Shown one piece after another: positions 40,970-51,700 of a stretch of DNA of 64,000 nucleotides. The stretch's first letter is position 1; each line of letters begins with the position of its first letter. The notes below the pieces were generated by a model, which had not been told where the DNA came from, did no database searches, and saw nothing but the letters and a program-made list of their open reading frames with translations. Source of the stretch: Symbiodinium natans (Eukaryota; Sar; Dinophyceae; Suessiales; Symbiodiniaceae); NCBI GenBank assembly GCA_905221605.1, contig CAJNDS010000023.1, positions 40,001 to 104,000 on the forward strand, read 5' to 3'. The position numbers were made by a program, and so were the translations under genes.

Positions 40970-41030
40970 AGCTTCGCAAGAGAGGACCGAAGGTGCGGTC
41001 TCTAGAGAGGACCGAAGGTGCGGTCTCTAG
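40970..41030 (+). repeat. Tandem ~27-mer (AGAGGACCGAAGGTGCGG)
   Basis: The phrase AGAGGACCGAAGGTGCGGTCTCT occurs twice head to tail with a third partial copy. ACCGAAGGTGCGGT is a partial inverted repeat. Confidence 0.8.
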
Positions 41031-41245
41031 GCTGGAGGCCGGGGGTCCTACCGGGAACAAGTAGAAACCCTTAATCCCCAGACAATACATAATGCCCTCT
41101 ATGTTAGGTTAGGATTAGGGTTCCTGACAGGGGCTCCTCCCATTTTCTCTTGACTAGTCCAACACTCCTTCTACTTACAAGAGACCCCCCTTTAGGGCAA
41201 ACCTCCATATCACACGCCACCTCTGCTGCCCTACCCCCTCGAGCG

Positions 41246-41345
41246 GGAGCAGAAACCCTTATTTCCAACCCACCCTCGGGAGCAGAAACCCTTATTTCCA
41301 ACCACCCTCCCGGCAGAGGAGAATGCGTTATTTCCAACCTCCCCC
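41246..41345 (+). repeat. Tandem ~30-mer (GAGCAGAAACCCTTATTTCC)
   Basis: Three to four adjacent variants of a GAGCAGAAACCCTTATTTCC-AACC unit. Non-coding, in the upstream region of the E2-like gene. Confidence 0.8.
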
Positions 41346-41615
41346 CCGGCCCCGCCAGCGCCGCGAATCAGAGCTCCCAAGCCTTCAATAAGAATTGCGT
41401 ATAAATGGACGCAGAGCAAAATAATTATAACATTTAAAATTACAGTTCTACCATTCAAACGTCCATATACAAATATAAATATAAATACATATATATATAT
41501 ATATATGCAAATAGAAAATAAATACATATACAAATAAATGAACAAATAATATAATGCATATAAAATCTTTCACAAATAAGGGTTTCTCACAATGGTTTCT
41601 CCCGCCAGCCCTTGA

Positions 41616-42467
41616 ATTAGGGCTTGGCACGTCGTGTCAGGCCCGGATAGAGTTCAGCGCTGGGCTGCAGCAGCTGGAGTCACCTTTCCACTGGTTCTGA
41701 AGGTCAGCGAAGTAAGTGGGGCGCAAACCGAAGTTACGGTGAGCTCGTTATCCTATGATGCGGCGGACTTGAAGCAGCAGCTCGCAAAAAGGATTGCCAA
41801 GGGTCCGATGCACTATTGCCTAAAGCTCTTCGTTGGCGAGAAGCAGTTGCAAGACGATGCCATCTTGCGATCCGCTGCTGCGGACCTGGTGGCGCAGCAG
41901 TTCAGTCTGCTCGTGGTGGTTGAGAAGGCTGCGCTGTTGGCGAACGGAGCCAGGAAACGGGTTGAAAAGGAGCTCAGGGAGCTTCAAGAAGGGCTTCCAG
42001 ACATCGGCGAGATGCTGCAGGAAGTTGTTTGGGAAAACCCTGGCCGACAGCGGATCGTCGCCAGTATCAAAGGCAAGCCCGGGACACCCTATGCAGAAGG
42101 GGTTTTCGACGTCGAGTTCGTGTGTCCTGTTGACTATCCTTTCAAGCCACCCAAGGTGTCCTTCCGCACGGAGATTTGGGCGGCACATGTTGGACAGGGA
42201 CGCATCAAAGGCATCAGAGACACCAGTGATGTTTGGAGTCCTGCCAACAGCATTCCCAAACTCCTTCAGGCAATCTACGAGAGAATGGAGAAGCCTGAGT
42301 TTATCCTTCCAATGTATCCACAAGAGCGAGACCGGGTGGATTTGCCAAATCCGGAAGCCGCTCGGCAGCTCCAGGACAACCCAGCAGAGTTTGATGCCCA
42401 GGCCAAGGAGTGGACCCGGCGATATGCCGCCCCAAGGCAGCAGCACGAGCAGCCTGAAACGGCCTGA
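41616..42467 (+). CDS. Ubiquitin-like/E2-like fusion protein lacking the catalytic cysteine
   Basis: The frame is open from 41616 to a TGA at 42465. It has no ATG until 41808, inside the ubiquitin-like part, so the start is probably on an upstream exon or lost; GTG at 41634 is only a formal start (numbering from there, 277 residues). Residues 17-99 form a ubiquitin-like beta-grasp (KLFVGEKQLQDDA). Residues 104-266 match the UBC fold of ubiquitin-conjugating enzymes: RKRVEKELRELQE helix, DYPFKPPKVSF, WSPANSIPKLLQAI, and AKEWTRRYA at the end. The HPN motif is replaced by AHV and the active-site NGSIC position reads QGRIK, putting Lys192 where the catalytic Cys should be. So it probably acts, if at all, as an inactive E2 variant (UEV-like adaptor). 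No lesions in frame. Confidence 0.85.
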   Translation: MRAWHVVSGPDRVQRWAAAAGVTFPLVLKVSEVSGAQTEVTVSSLSYDAADLKQQLAKRIAKGPMHYCLKLFVGEKQLQDDAILRSAAADLVAQQFSLLVVVEKAALLANGARKRVEKELRELQEGLPDIGEMLQEVVWENPGRQRIVASIKGKPGTPYAEGVFDVEFVCPVDYPFKPPKVSFRTEIWAAHVGQGRIKGIRDTSDVWSPANSIPKLLQAIYERMEKPEFILPMYPQERDRVDLPNPEAARQLQDNPAEFDAQAKEWTRRYAAPRQQHEQPETA

Positions 42468-43163
42468 GAGTCTCTTGTTTTGAGGTTTCCAGGGAAGCTT
42501 GCGAAGCGAGTGGAGGCCCAGCAAGCGAAAAGTTGCTCGTGTAACACGAGCACCGCTTTTGTACAGCCAGCAAGACGTGTTGGTGACCGCGCCTGGCCTT
42601 GTCTCCGAGAGGCGTGTCCCAAACACGCAGGACTCAAGGCTCGTACTTTCGCACCCGCTGTTGCGAAAAGCTCCGCTCTGGTCAGCCGACTTGTGCGGTA
42701 GTGCTGGAACAGCCAAACAAGAATGTACCTTCAAATGGCTTGCCGCAACTCGAAGCACCTCCTACATGTCCTGCATCTCATGCGAAATGCATCTAGGCCG
42801 CCTTCAACGGCCGCGCTTCAGAGCCTGGACCAAGCGAAGGAGGCCTTTGGGGATCCCAGAATGTCGGCCCTGTAGGCTTACCAGATCTGTGGGACTTTTC
42901 TGACATTTCTGACACTAGACACCGGTGCTAAGTGTGGTCACGCGAAAGAGCACCGACCATAGCCCGTTCAGTCTAGTGAGTCTAGCGGGCTTTCGAGTGA
43001 GGGAGTTTTTCAAGGTCATGGACCTCTGGCTTGTGTTTGTGGATGATCTAACGGATTATGTGGGAATCTTCACGCCAACGTTGACACCTCTGTTTCTGGC
43101 GTGCATACGAATCGTACGCTGTCTGGGAAGTTCTTCGCGAGTTTGGTCCCTAGAAACTGACCC
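42468..43163. other. 3' flank of the E2-like gene, nothing recognised
   Basis: Open frames on both strands are short and lack motifs. Sequence becomes telomere-repeat rich from 43164. Confidence 0.4.
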
Positions 43164-43275
43164 TCAAACCGTAAACCCTAAACCCTAAACCCTAAACCCT
43201 AAACCCTAAACCCTAAACCCTAAACCCTAAACCCTAAACCCATAAACCCTAAACCCATAAACCCTAAATCCCAAA
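43164..43275 (+). repeat. Interstitial telomere-type array (CCCTAAA)n
   Basis: About a dozen CCCTAAA heptamers, mostly perfect, ending in a CCCATAAA variant. The TTTAGGG repeat is the telomere unit of plants and several dinoflagellates. Flanks continue with internal sequence, so this is not a chromosome end. Confidence 0.95.
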
Positions 43276-45900
43276 CCATAAGCCGCAAATCCTCATCTGC
43301 CCTACGTGGGTAGGGTAGGGTGTCACTCTGTATCCCCAAGCCCTAAACCCTAAACCCTAACCCCAAGCCCCAAAACCCTACAAAACCCCAACGGAATTGC
43401 GCCTCGGGCCGGCAAAGCTTGCCTTCGTTGCACTATCGGTGGACTGCTTACAGGGCCCACCCAAACAAGCTTTAGGGTGTAGGGTTTTAGGGTTCAGGGT
43501 TTAGAGTTTAGGGTTTAGGGTTCGGGGTTCAGGGTTTAGAGTTAGGGTTTAGGGTGAGCTCGTTGAACTCCAATTGGTTGTCTCACGGCACTGCTTGTCT
43601 GATCCCGAAACCCTAAGCCCTAAGTACAAAGCTCTAAGCCCTAAGCCCGAAAACCCCCAGCGCCCTAATCCTTAATCCCCCCCCCCCCCCAGTTAGTGGA
43701 GACCATTTCCATTTTCTAACAATGCCCACCCCCTAGGCCACCCAAGACCCAAAACCACAACAACCTATACCTCAACCCTAAACTCACCAAAAGAGTCACG
43801 CCAATACCCATACCATGGAACCACCAGAAAACCCATAAAAAGACCCACATAGAAAAACCCCATCCTCAACCCCATACACCCGCACTCCCATAGAAAACCC
43901 GTATTCCCCAACCCATATTCCCCAACCCTTGAAAATGGACATGGTATTCTCTAAGAAAATATCTATAATAGGAATAAGTAAGGTTTAGGAATAAGGTAAT
44001 AGCTTTCGGTTACTATCACTGCGTGTCGCCGTCCTAGGTCCATATCCCCACCAACCGGGGCAATATCCCCACCAACCTAGGTCCATTTCCCAACTACCAC
44101 ACAAAATCTAGGTCAATATCTATACCAACCTAGGCTACAAACATAACATTAAAACAGATCAATAATGCTATGGTTGCTAAACTATAGCGAAAACACATTC
44201 TCCACATACTCCATAGATTATTAAACTTTCAAAATCTCGTGTCCCCTAAACCTGATATTTACTTCGGCCCTGCAGCAGGACGAGCGCAGGGAGCCACCCT
44301 TGTCAGAAACCGAGTCTGCATGTCCGCGTCGTGAGGGGAAGCTGACAAGCAGCTTGCCACCCGACGCTGTACAGCGCAGGGGCCGATGTAAGGCTGTCAG
44401 CCCTGAACCCTAAACCCTAAACCCAAATTCTAAACCTTAAACCAAGGGCTTTGATCTGCCGTCAAAGTTTGCGTTCTGCTGGATTCCGAGACCATTGCTT
44501 AGGGTTTAGGAGGGTTTAGTTTATTGCTCTATGTTTGTGTTCAACCCTAAACCCTTACCCGAAATCCTAAACCCTAAACCCTGAACCCTAAACCCTGAAC
44601 CCTAAACCCTAAACCCTAAACCCTAGACCCTCACCGTAGACCCTAGACCACAAGCCCACCCCAAGCCCTGATCTCTAGGTTTGAGGGTTTGAGGGTTTGA
44701 GGGTTTGAGGGTTTGAGGGGGGTTTAGGGTTGATGGGTTTAGGGTCTATCACCACATCTTACTGGCTCCTCCAGTAAAACCGCGAACTCCTCTAGTCAGC
44801 AGATACGAATCGTATCGTTGAAGACATACACTTTGTATGTAATAAAAGATATTGACCCGAAACCCTAAACCCTAAACCCTAAACCCTGAACCCTGAACCC
44901 TAAACCCTAAACCCTAAACCCTAAACCCTAAACCCTAAACCCTAAACCCTAAACCCTAAACCCCTCATTTTCCGTTTACATGGTCAGTTCTCTAAATTAT
45001 GGTCCCTTGTTGGGTCCCTTAAACGAGAGCGGCAGCCTTGTAATAAGTCAACCCTAAACTTTCAACCCTAAACCCTGAACCCTCAACCCTAAACCCAAAA
45101 CCTTCAACCCTAAACCCGCAACCCTCCCTCAACCCTAAGCCCGAAACCTTACACCAGGAGCTCGTGCCCACATTATATGGCGCAAGGTCGCCGGGCCCAA
45201 CTACAACAGAGGGCTCCGAGCTACCTCGTTGTCATCGTGCGCATTTCAATCGTTTTAAGGGATTTGGAACAGCTGCCCGGCTCCCAAGGGGCGTGCCGAA
45301 CCCCTTGCAGCACGCTGCGCCCCCCGCATGAAGGCGCTCAGCACACCGAAGGGGACGCAGGAAAAGACTTTCCCAGACACAGCTGCAGAATCCACCTCGC
45401 ACCTCTCTACAGATACGAGAGGGTGGCACCTGACTTTAAAGGTGGCCCGCAGCGATGGATGCAAAGACGAGAACACGACGGCTTTCAGGCCCCTGAAACC
45501 GCCAACTCCCTAATTCAGGGTCAGAAAAAATACGAATAGTATTCCCTCATTGTCCCTATAGAGTTTTACTAGAATGATTAAATAATGGCCACCAAAACCC
45601 TTTTCTAACAATGAAGGCCCCGATATTAGCCCCTCTCCGTGACACATGCCCCCTAAACCCGAAACCCTAAACCCTAAACCCTAAACCCTAAACCGACTGG
45701 GAATGGGGACTTGCTGGCATGCCGCAGGGATTCAGGGCGGGAGTTTAAGCAGGGTTTATTTATAGGGTTGCGGATTGAGAAGCTACAAGACAACTAGGGC
45801 TTAGGGCTTAGGGTTTAGGGTTCAGGGTTTAGGGTTTAGGGTTAGGGTTTAGGGTTTAGGGTTGAGGGTTTTAGGGAATCATCAACACTCACCAAAACTT
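43276..45900. repeat. Mosaic of telomere-like repeats in both orientations
   Basis: Blocks of CCCTAAA (44403-44420, 44566-44640, 44860-44964, 45650-45695) alternate with TTTAGGG on the same strand (43470-43560, 44500-44520, 44680-44750, 45799-45870), separated by short unique stretches rich in degenerate CCCAAACCC. One 363-nt open frame at 45177-45539 has no recognisable content. The orientation switches imply several separate insertions or inversions. Confidence 0.85.
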
Positions 45901-48456
45901 CTCAGGCTCCCATTAGTACATTGACTCCACACCTTTGTGCTATTGTTAGGTGACCACCCGTGGACTTCCAGGACACCCCAAATTACCTCCCATCTACCCC
46001 CATCACGTGGTCTCACCAATACGGTTACCTGCAAAGTATCGGATCTGCCAGGGCTGCAAAGGTTGGCATGATCTCCTAGGCCACGGGGTATGAGAACGAC
46101 AGATCCTGTTGTGGGCTGTTCAAGGCGGTTACTGTGAGACATGTGTTCCCACTAATGTTGTGGGTGTCAGGGATGGTGGTTGTGCTACTTTGTTGGAGTT
46201 GTGCCATAGTGGGACCTTCCACGGCCAACACAAAAGCGGGGACTCGTAGCCTAGGGACAAGCAACAGAAACAACTCCCGGCACGAAAAGGGTGAGAACAG
46301 CTTACTCCCTCTTTCCTTGTTTCGGCATTGTGGGTTTGTTCCGGCACCGGCCTTCAGTATCATCAGGTGGGATGGCTACAAGAACAGGTCGTATGATATT
46401 TGGCGTGTAGCTGGTCCGGCTCCGCTTGAGGGATAATGACGGATGTGGAGTTGCCGCTTCCTCCTCCCTCGTTGCTCCCTCGCCTTTATACCCAGTGAAA
46501 ACGACCCCCTGTCCGTCAGTCCTATCATGTCCTATCGGTCACCTCTTCTTTCATTCCTGCCTGCTTGCCATCCTTCCTTTCTTACAGCACGCCTAGCTCC
46601 CTGGGGTCACCCGAAATGTGCATGTCACACGGTCTCCTCCCATGAGTGCCTATGATGCTCTCTTCCTTCCTTCCTTCCTTCCTTCCTTCTTTCCGCACCT
46701 ATCCCCCCCGGTTCAGCGTGGAGCTTCCCCATCACCTAGCCCCCAACACGAAACGATCCACACCCATACCATCATGGGTCGCCTCCCTGCGCACTGTAAC
46801 TAGTACGACCCTTTTGGGTTCTGCTACATATCTCTAGCTCAAACGCGTGCCCGGCACTCCAAGTTGTCTGTCGTGAACAATCTGGGCCTCGATCTCCACT
46901 GCAGGAAATGTCCGAAGAGTTTTTGCAGTGTCTGCGAAGGTCTCCTGACAAGGACCAACCACAAATGGACCACAAATGTATTTGACTACACTAACAGGAA
47001 CCCATCCTCAATGATCTCGGCACCGACGTGGGGAGTTGGCATCCGCTCACACAAGTGATGGCAGCGCACCCTGCTGGCCGAAAAGAGGTGAACATCGAGG
47101 AATGGGTTGGGGTATGTAGTGGGTGCCGTACTCGCGAGAAAACCCCCGATGTATCCCGGGCTGACCAGAATACACCTCAAAACAAACTGGCTGAGTTGCA
47201 AGACTTCTGCACGTGTTTGATGCGTTCCGTCCTGTCTCTGCTCGATCGGAGCGTCTCATTGCCTTGTACTTCAAACTCCTCGACAATCAAGACTTAATGA
47301 TTTAATGCTTCTGTAGACATGTCCTCTGAGTCCCATAACATCACGCGTCCTCGACTGTCGACACCACCGCCGGTCCTGCAAGGGTCTGGCAGCATATGTC
47401 AACTTGTGTCAACTTCAGCTGACAAATTATCAGAATGTGTTGGCATTGAAATAGATTGAAATGTATCGGATCGGCCTCAGACAAGGCAGCAGCTGCTGGC
47501 GCGTAGGGCGTGGTGATGTGGTCGCGGACTGGCCGACTACCAACCTCGAAAGGCTCTGGGAACCACCAATGGCCCAAGCAGTATCAAGCATCTTGCGACT
47601 CCCTACCATCCACCTCTGGCACATCCTCGGGCAGCTCCGGCGCTGGGTTTTCTATGGTTGAAACAGCGTCGGAGAACTGAGCCGAGGCCTTCGGGTGGCA
47701 CGAAAATGGCAGAACCACATCAAACGGACGCAACGCATTGTGATGATGGAACGTCTGGCTCATGTCGAGTCTTGAACACGTTCAAAGAGATCACGGGTGG
47801 CCACAAAGCCCCATGCCACATTCCAGCAGCGGCTGTTTGCGCAGCGATAAACACACATTAATTGGGTCCGGCCGGGCCACACTAACAGTCACCACCAGCA
47901 GACCCACAAGATATACCACCCTGTAAAATGAAAAAATTGATAGCCAGGGGCTGAAACGGAAGCTCCGTGATGCGGGCCCCCGGTTTTCTTTTTCTTCCCC
48001 GGGCTGGCGTTCGAGAGGCGTTCAAAACAAGCAGATGTTGCAAGTAGTGGAGAAATAAACAAGCTATTCAAGAAATGTTGCCCGCGCCAACAGGTATTAG
48101 CTCAGGGCTGGAAGGAGAATCGCTATAAACAGGTGTTGGTGTTCAAGTTGTAATCCAGGTGAGAGTATCCCTATCAACGGGTCGGGTCCGGGAGCAAATC
48201 CTTATATTCAATATTGGGAGACCAGGCTGAAACGTACATCGCTTCTCAAGAAATATGATAAGGCATCCATTCTATCAAAAAAAAAACATGCATCCCAAAA
48301 CTGATTCATTCAACCACGCAGCACACGCTGTCTTTTCTTCCACGAAGGTAGCATGGGGAAATACCGATTGGCGATCACACTTGGCGCACACTACAGGCAT
48401 GACGCCTTGACTTGCGGCACATCCCGCGCCCCATGCCACAAGTGCCGTAAGCGGCG
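45901..48456. other. No gene recognised
   Basis: About 2.5 kb of ordinary composition with a CTTCCTTC run at 46660-46690. No frame shows a domain on either strand. Confidence 0.45.
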
Positions 48457-50076
48457 TCAGAGGAACGCGTCTTTTAGCGCATTCTGCATCAGCGCCCTAC
48501 TCACTTTCAGGCGTTGTCCTTTTGTCTTGATGATCTCACCGCGTGACGGAGCATCTGCTGGATTCGAGGCTGAAGGAACACTCTCCAGCCAACATGTGAT
48601 TCCCAACTCCTCCTCACGCTGGCAAAAGAAATCAAGAATCTGAGCACGCCTCCTCACTTCGCTGTGTCCTCTCACAAAGGTGCCGAAGACGCCTTCATTG
48701 TCAGTAAAGAAGACAGTCGAGCTATCCTTTAAGACGGCTTTGAAAACCTCAATGGAAAGTGCAAGAGCCAAAGCCTCCAACTCAAAAATTACTGTCTCCT
48801 TTTCTCCATCAGCCGTCGTCCTCAGACGCGACAGATCCTTCGGCAGTATCTGCTCACCAAACCACGCGAGGATCTGCCCACCTTCGCCTACAACTAAACC
48901 GCCTATACCACCGAACCCATTCGGCTCAAAAGCAGCATCGACGTAAACGTGGAAGACCTTGCCAGCAGTTGCACGCAGTGCCCGAGGGCGTCCGGTCGCA
49001 AGGAGCTCTTTTAGAAGGTTGAGAGCTCGCCGAGTTTCATCAGACAATTTCCACTGCCTTTGGCGCCCATGAGCGCCCAACTGCTTGAGCGCCGCCTTCG
49101 GGCGCCGACCGAAAACTTGGCAACTCGCGAACTGCGACCGTCCACGAAGCCTCTCGCAAGTCTTGGGGCCCAGCTCACCCTTTTGAAGAGCGACCTCAAG
49201 AGCAGTTAGCGTCTCCTCTCTGCGCTTCGGCGTGTTCCCGATGTAGGCAAGCCCAAGCTTGGCATCACTCAAGTTGAGCTGCACTCCCAGCGCCACGCAA
49301 AGAGAACTGTACGACAGAGACTTGTCCATGGCGACATCCCAGCCAAATATCTTGAAAAACATAGTGATGACTAAATCAGTGTGCCTTGAAAATTCCTTGC
49401 CACATACACTCAAGTAGTCGTCAAAGAAGACTGACCACACTAAGCGTAGCCGCTTTACACCAAGTCGCCACAAAGCGAAAGCACACCGGATGAAACCCGT
49501 CACACTAGCTTTCGATCCGAACGGTAAGACTCTTTGTCGGAATATCTCCGGCCCGCCACTCTCGCAGTTGAACATCACGAAGAAGCTGTCCAAAGCAAAG
49601 GCGACATCTGATAAAGGTAGCTGCTTGTACGCAGAACGTAAATCCCAAGCCTTGCAAAAAGGGCAGCTTGGCCCCAAACCTCCCATAGACAGCCAGGTTC
49701 TCACCCAAAGTATAAGCACACCAGCAACGATGTCAATCGTGTGAACTGGCACCTGCTCGACCTGAGTGACAGAAGCGTTGACCTGTGAAGACAGGTAATT
49801 GTCGATGGGACGAATACGGGGACCCTCCTCGGTTTGGCCCTGGTGGACTCCAAAGCGATGAGTCAGCGAAGCCGTCTCAGGCAAAGCTGAAAGTGGTACT
49901 GGACCTTCGATGAAGCCTCTCGCCAACTCCTTGCACGTCGCCTCCAGCACGCCGCCATCGATGGCAGGATCGCCAGAACTGCGCACTGTAGCCAGCAAAC
50001 CATCCCGGAGCCGTTTAGCTCCTGTGCGCAGCTGAGCCTCCGACTGCTCTGCCGGCCTAAACTTGTTCAAGAACAC
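48457..50076 (-). CDS. Reverse transcriptase-RNase H (DIRS-like)
   Basis: 539 codons, formally opened by GTG at 50076 just after an in-frame stop; the protein evidently continues upstream (a coding-like DDISRGFDLTG precedes the stop). RT motifs: RPIDNY (89-94), WDLRSAYKQLPL with Asp145, LPFGSKASV, and FFDD with Asp219-Asp220. RNase H: FHVYVDAAF (Asp380), FELEALALAL (Glu432/434), VFFTDNEGVF (Asp459) and NPADAPSRG (Asp508). All catalytic acids are present. The RNase H ending in N.ADAPSRG is like that of DIRS/Ngaro elements. No recombinase follows in the 500 bp downstream. Confidence 0.85.
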   Translation of the reverse strand: MFLNKFRPAEQSEAQLRTGAKRLRDGLLATVRSSGDPAIDGGVLEATCKELARGFIEGPVPLSALPETASLTHRFGVHQGQTEEGPRIRPIDNYLSSQVNASVTQVEQVPVHTIDIVAGVLILWVRTWLSMGGLGPSCPFCKAWDLRSAYKQLPLSDVAFALDSFFVMFNCESGGPEIFRQRVLPFGSKASVTGFIRCAFALWRLGVKRLRLVWSVFFDDYLSVCGKEFSRHTDLVITMFFKIFGWDVAMDKSLSYSSLCVALGVQLNLSDAKLGLAYIGNTPKRREETLTALEVALQKGELGPKTCERLRGRSQFASCQVFGRRPKAALKQLGAHGRQRQWKLSDETRRALNLLKELLATGRPRALRATAGKVFHVYVDAAFEPNGFGGIGGLVVGEGGQILAWFGEQILPKDLSRLRTTADGEKETVIFELEALALALSIEVFKAVLKDSSTVFFTDNEGVFGTFVRGHSEVRRRAQILDFFCQREEELGITCWLESVPSASNPADAPSRGEIIKTKGQRLKVSRALMQNALKDAFL

Positions 50077-50177
50077 GTTCGACCTGGGCAGTTATCCAGT
50101 TAAGTCGAAGCCACGGCTGATGTCATCCACCAAACCAACATCCTCATGGCCAATCGACTCCAAAGCTCGTTTTAAGA

Positions 50178-50916
50178 CTAGAAGTCTCTTGAGCAAAGAA
50201 CCTGCCTCCTGAAAGGGGGCATGTCCTCCTTCAGGGATTCTTCTGCAAGGGCCAGCTCAGACGACCAAGCAATCCACTCTCGCAAGATGGCCGTCCGCTC
50301 CTTTGCCACTTCTGCTTCTCCCTCCGCTAGGTTGTGTTCGATTGCCACTTTAAGCTCTGGTGGGACAAGTGAGTCGAGCTCAGTTGGGTGCCCGAGCTGA
50401 AAATTCTCTTGGACAAACTGCTCCGGGGTGCGATACACACCCACCACTACTCTGACGTCGCTGCCCCCACGCTTTAACGCTTTCAGCCCTCCTTTTTCTA
50501 ACCTGAAGCCAGAGTCAACAAGGAAAGCTTTGTCCTCAGCGCTGAGCTTCTCCATCCCCCGGGGCATGTAGGCAACCATTACATCTCGGCGCCCAACCCA
50601 TGGCAAGGTCGCATGCAATCGATGCCCATCAAAGCGAAAACCCGCAGCATCAACCAGCGCCCGCACGCCTTGAACATCTCTCCCTCCAAAGTCCATCCAC
50701 ATCGCCAGTAGGATCAGCCATCCAATCTTCGCCCCCTTTGAAAATAGACAGCGCTGCAATGCAATTTTCGGTGCCCATTTCATTGTTGGCATCGGAATGG
50801 ACCTGCGCCAGAACGTTTCTGAGCCCGGGAAAAAGATCCGCAACATACCGGTTACCCCTTCTGGCCACACAAACCTGAATAGTGGAAAACCCACTTGTAG
50901 GGCGTAACTCTGGCAC
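50178..50916 (-). pseudogene. 2OG-Fe(II) oxygenase-like N-terminal domain, frame-shifted
   Basis: In the frame of 50916, AQVHSDANNEMGTENCIAAL contains an HxD metal-binding motif (about 50800), followed by IFKGGEDW. The matching distal half is in another frame: RFDGHRLHATLPWVGRRD, with the distal His at about 50615 and a nearby Arg suited to 2-oxoglutarate. This His-x-Asp...His order and the GG.DW / HATLPW phrases fit the dioxygenase-like domain often found ahead of RT in dinoflagellates. A frame change lies near 50700, and a further one near 50222 joins it to RT. Its function in an element is unknown. Confidence 0.6.
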
Positions 50917-51178
50917 GTATGGGCCTCCATGGCGACAGCTACCTGCGGCAAGTGTGCCAGAAGCAGAGTCCGTTTAGAGTTACAACGCAAACCGCGCAGT
51001 CAAAGCATCAAACCAGACAAACCAAGGTCGAAGGAATCCGAAGAAGCCCCACCCCAAGTCCAAACAGCAATTCCCCGCATCGCCCCCCACCCTACTGCTT
51101 TGAGCCGACGGAAGGGCGATGACAACAATGATGCAAGCGCTGCAGTCCAGGCTTCAGATTAGCAAGCAGACATAAACC

Positions 51179-51700
51179 TTATGAGCTGCTCGGCGCAGAG
51201 TAAGATGCACGCAGCAGATGTTGTTCAAGGTGCGCCTTGATTAGACACAGCGGATAGTCAGCTTGCGACTTGTCCACAATCGCCCGAGCCCAGGCCAGAA
51301 CAGCTACTTGCTGGGGGCCTGGCGGGCGTCTGAACATGGCTAGCAGTGCCCCGTAGCCTTTGGCCAATGCATCCCGTGTCGTCGGCGATAACCCCCTTAG
51401 ATAGTGTGCAAGCCAAGCCAAGTGGCCACCAACAGAGTGGGCTATTTCCGCTGCTGCGGTTGCGGTCGCAATTCTTTGCTCAGATTGGTTGTCTGCCCCC
51501 ATTGTCTCCTTGATCCCTTGAAGGACAAGCAGCTTGGTAAGATTGATCCATCCAGCGCTGCAGGTGTAGGCTGCGCCCTCAAGTATGGGCTCGCCAGAGA
51601 AGACCTCCGGGTGCTCATAAGGATAGCACAGCGCCCAATCGCTATTTGCCTTCTCGTTGGCCGAGGAGTACCCAAGACAAGGGAGGCCGCCATGTTGCAA
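51179..51700 (-). CDS. Hypothetical open frame upstream of the RT element
   Basis: 173 codons on the same strand and 190 nt before the 50990 frame. Composition is protein-like (ATATAAAEIAHSVGGHLAWL, YGALLAMFRRPPGPQQVAVL) with no recognised domain. It might be an upstream part of the retroelement or chance. Confidence 0.3.
   Translation of the reverse strand: MQHGGLPCLGYSSANEKANSDWALCYPYEHPEVFSGEPILEGAAYTCSAGWINLTKLLVLQGIKETMGADNQSEQRIATATAAAEIAHSVGGHLAWLAHYLRGLSPTTRDALAKGYGALLAMFRRPPGPQQVAVLAWARAIVDKSQADYPLCLIKAHLEQHLLRASYSAPSSS

Larger units (their letters stand above)
39301..41615. other. No gene recognised; several repeats
   Basis: Open frames on both strands are shadows of GC-rich sequence. 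Repeats found: an uninterrupted G run of about 40 nt at 40088-40127, a ~240 bp direct repeat, a tandem 27-mer and a tandem ~30-mer, listed separately. From 41400 to 41580 the sequence is AT-rich (TATATA), just upstream of the E2-like gene. Confidence 0.5.
48457..50916 (-). mobile_element. Broken retroelement: 2OG-oxygenase-like + RT + RNase H
   Basis: Minus strand, from 50916 down. An N-terminal 2OG-Fe(II)-oxygenase-like domain changes frame near 50700; the frame returns near 50222 to that of the RT, which has an in-frame TAA at 50091-50093 and then runs intact to 48457. No LTRs, tyrosine recombinase or poly(A) end were recognised, so the class is unsettled (DIRS-like RT is the best fit). Confidence 0.75.

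Noticed and set aside
45177-45539. 120-codon frame inside the telomere-like mosaic
   Set aside because: No motif, biased composition, opposite strand equally open.
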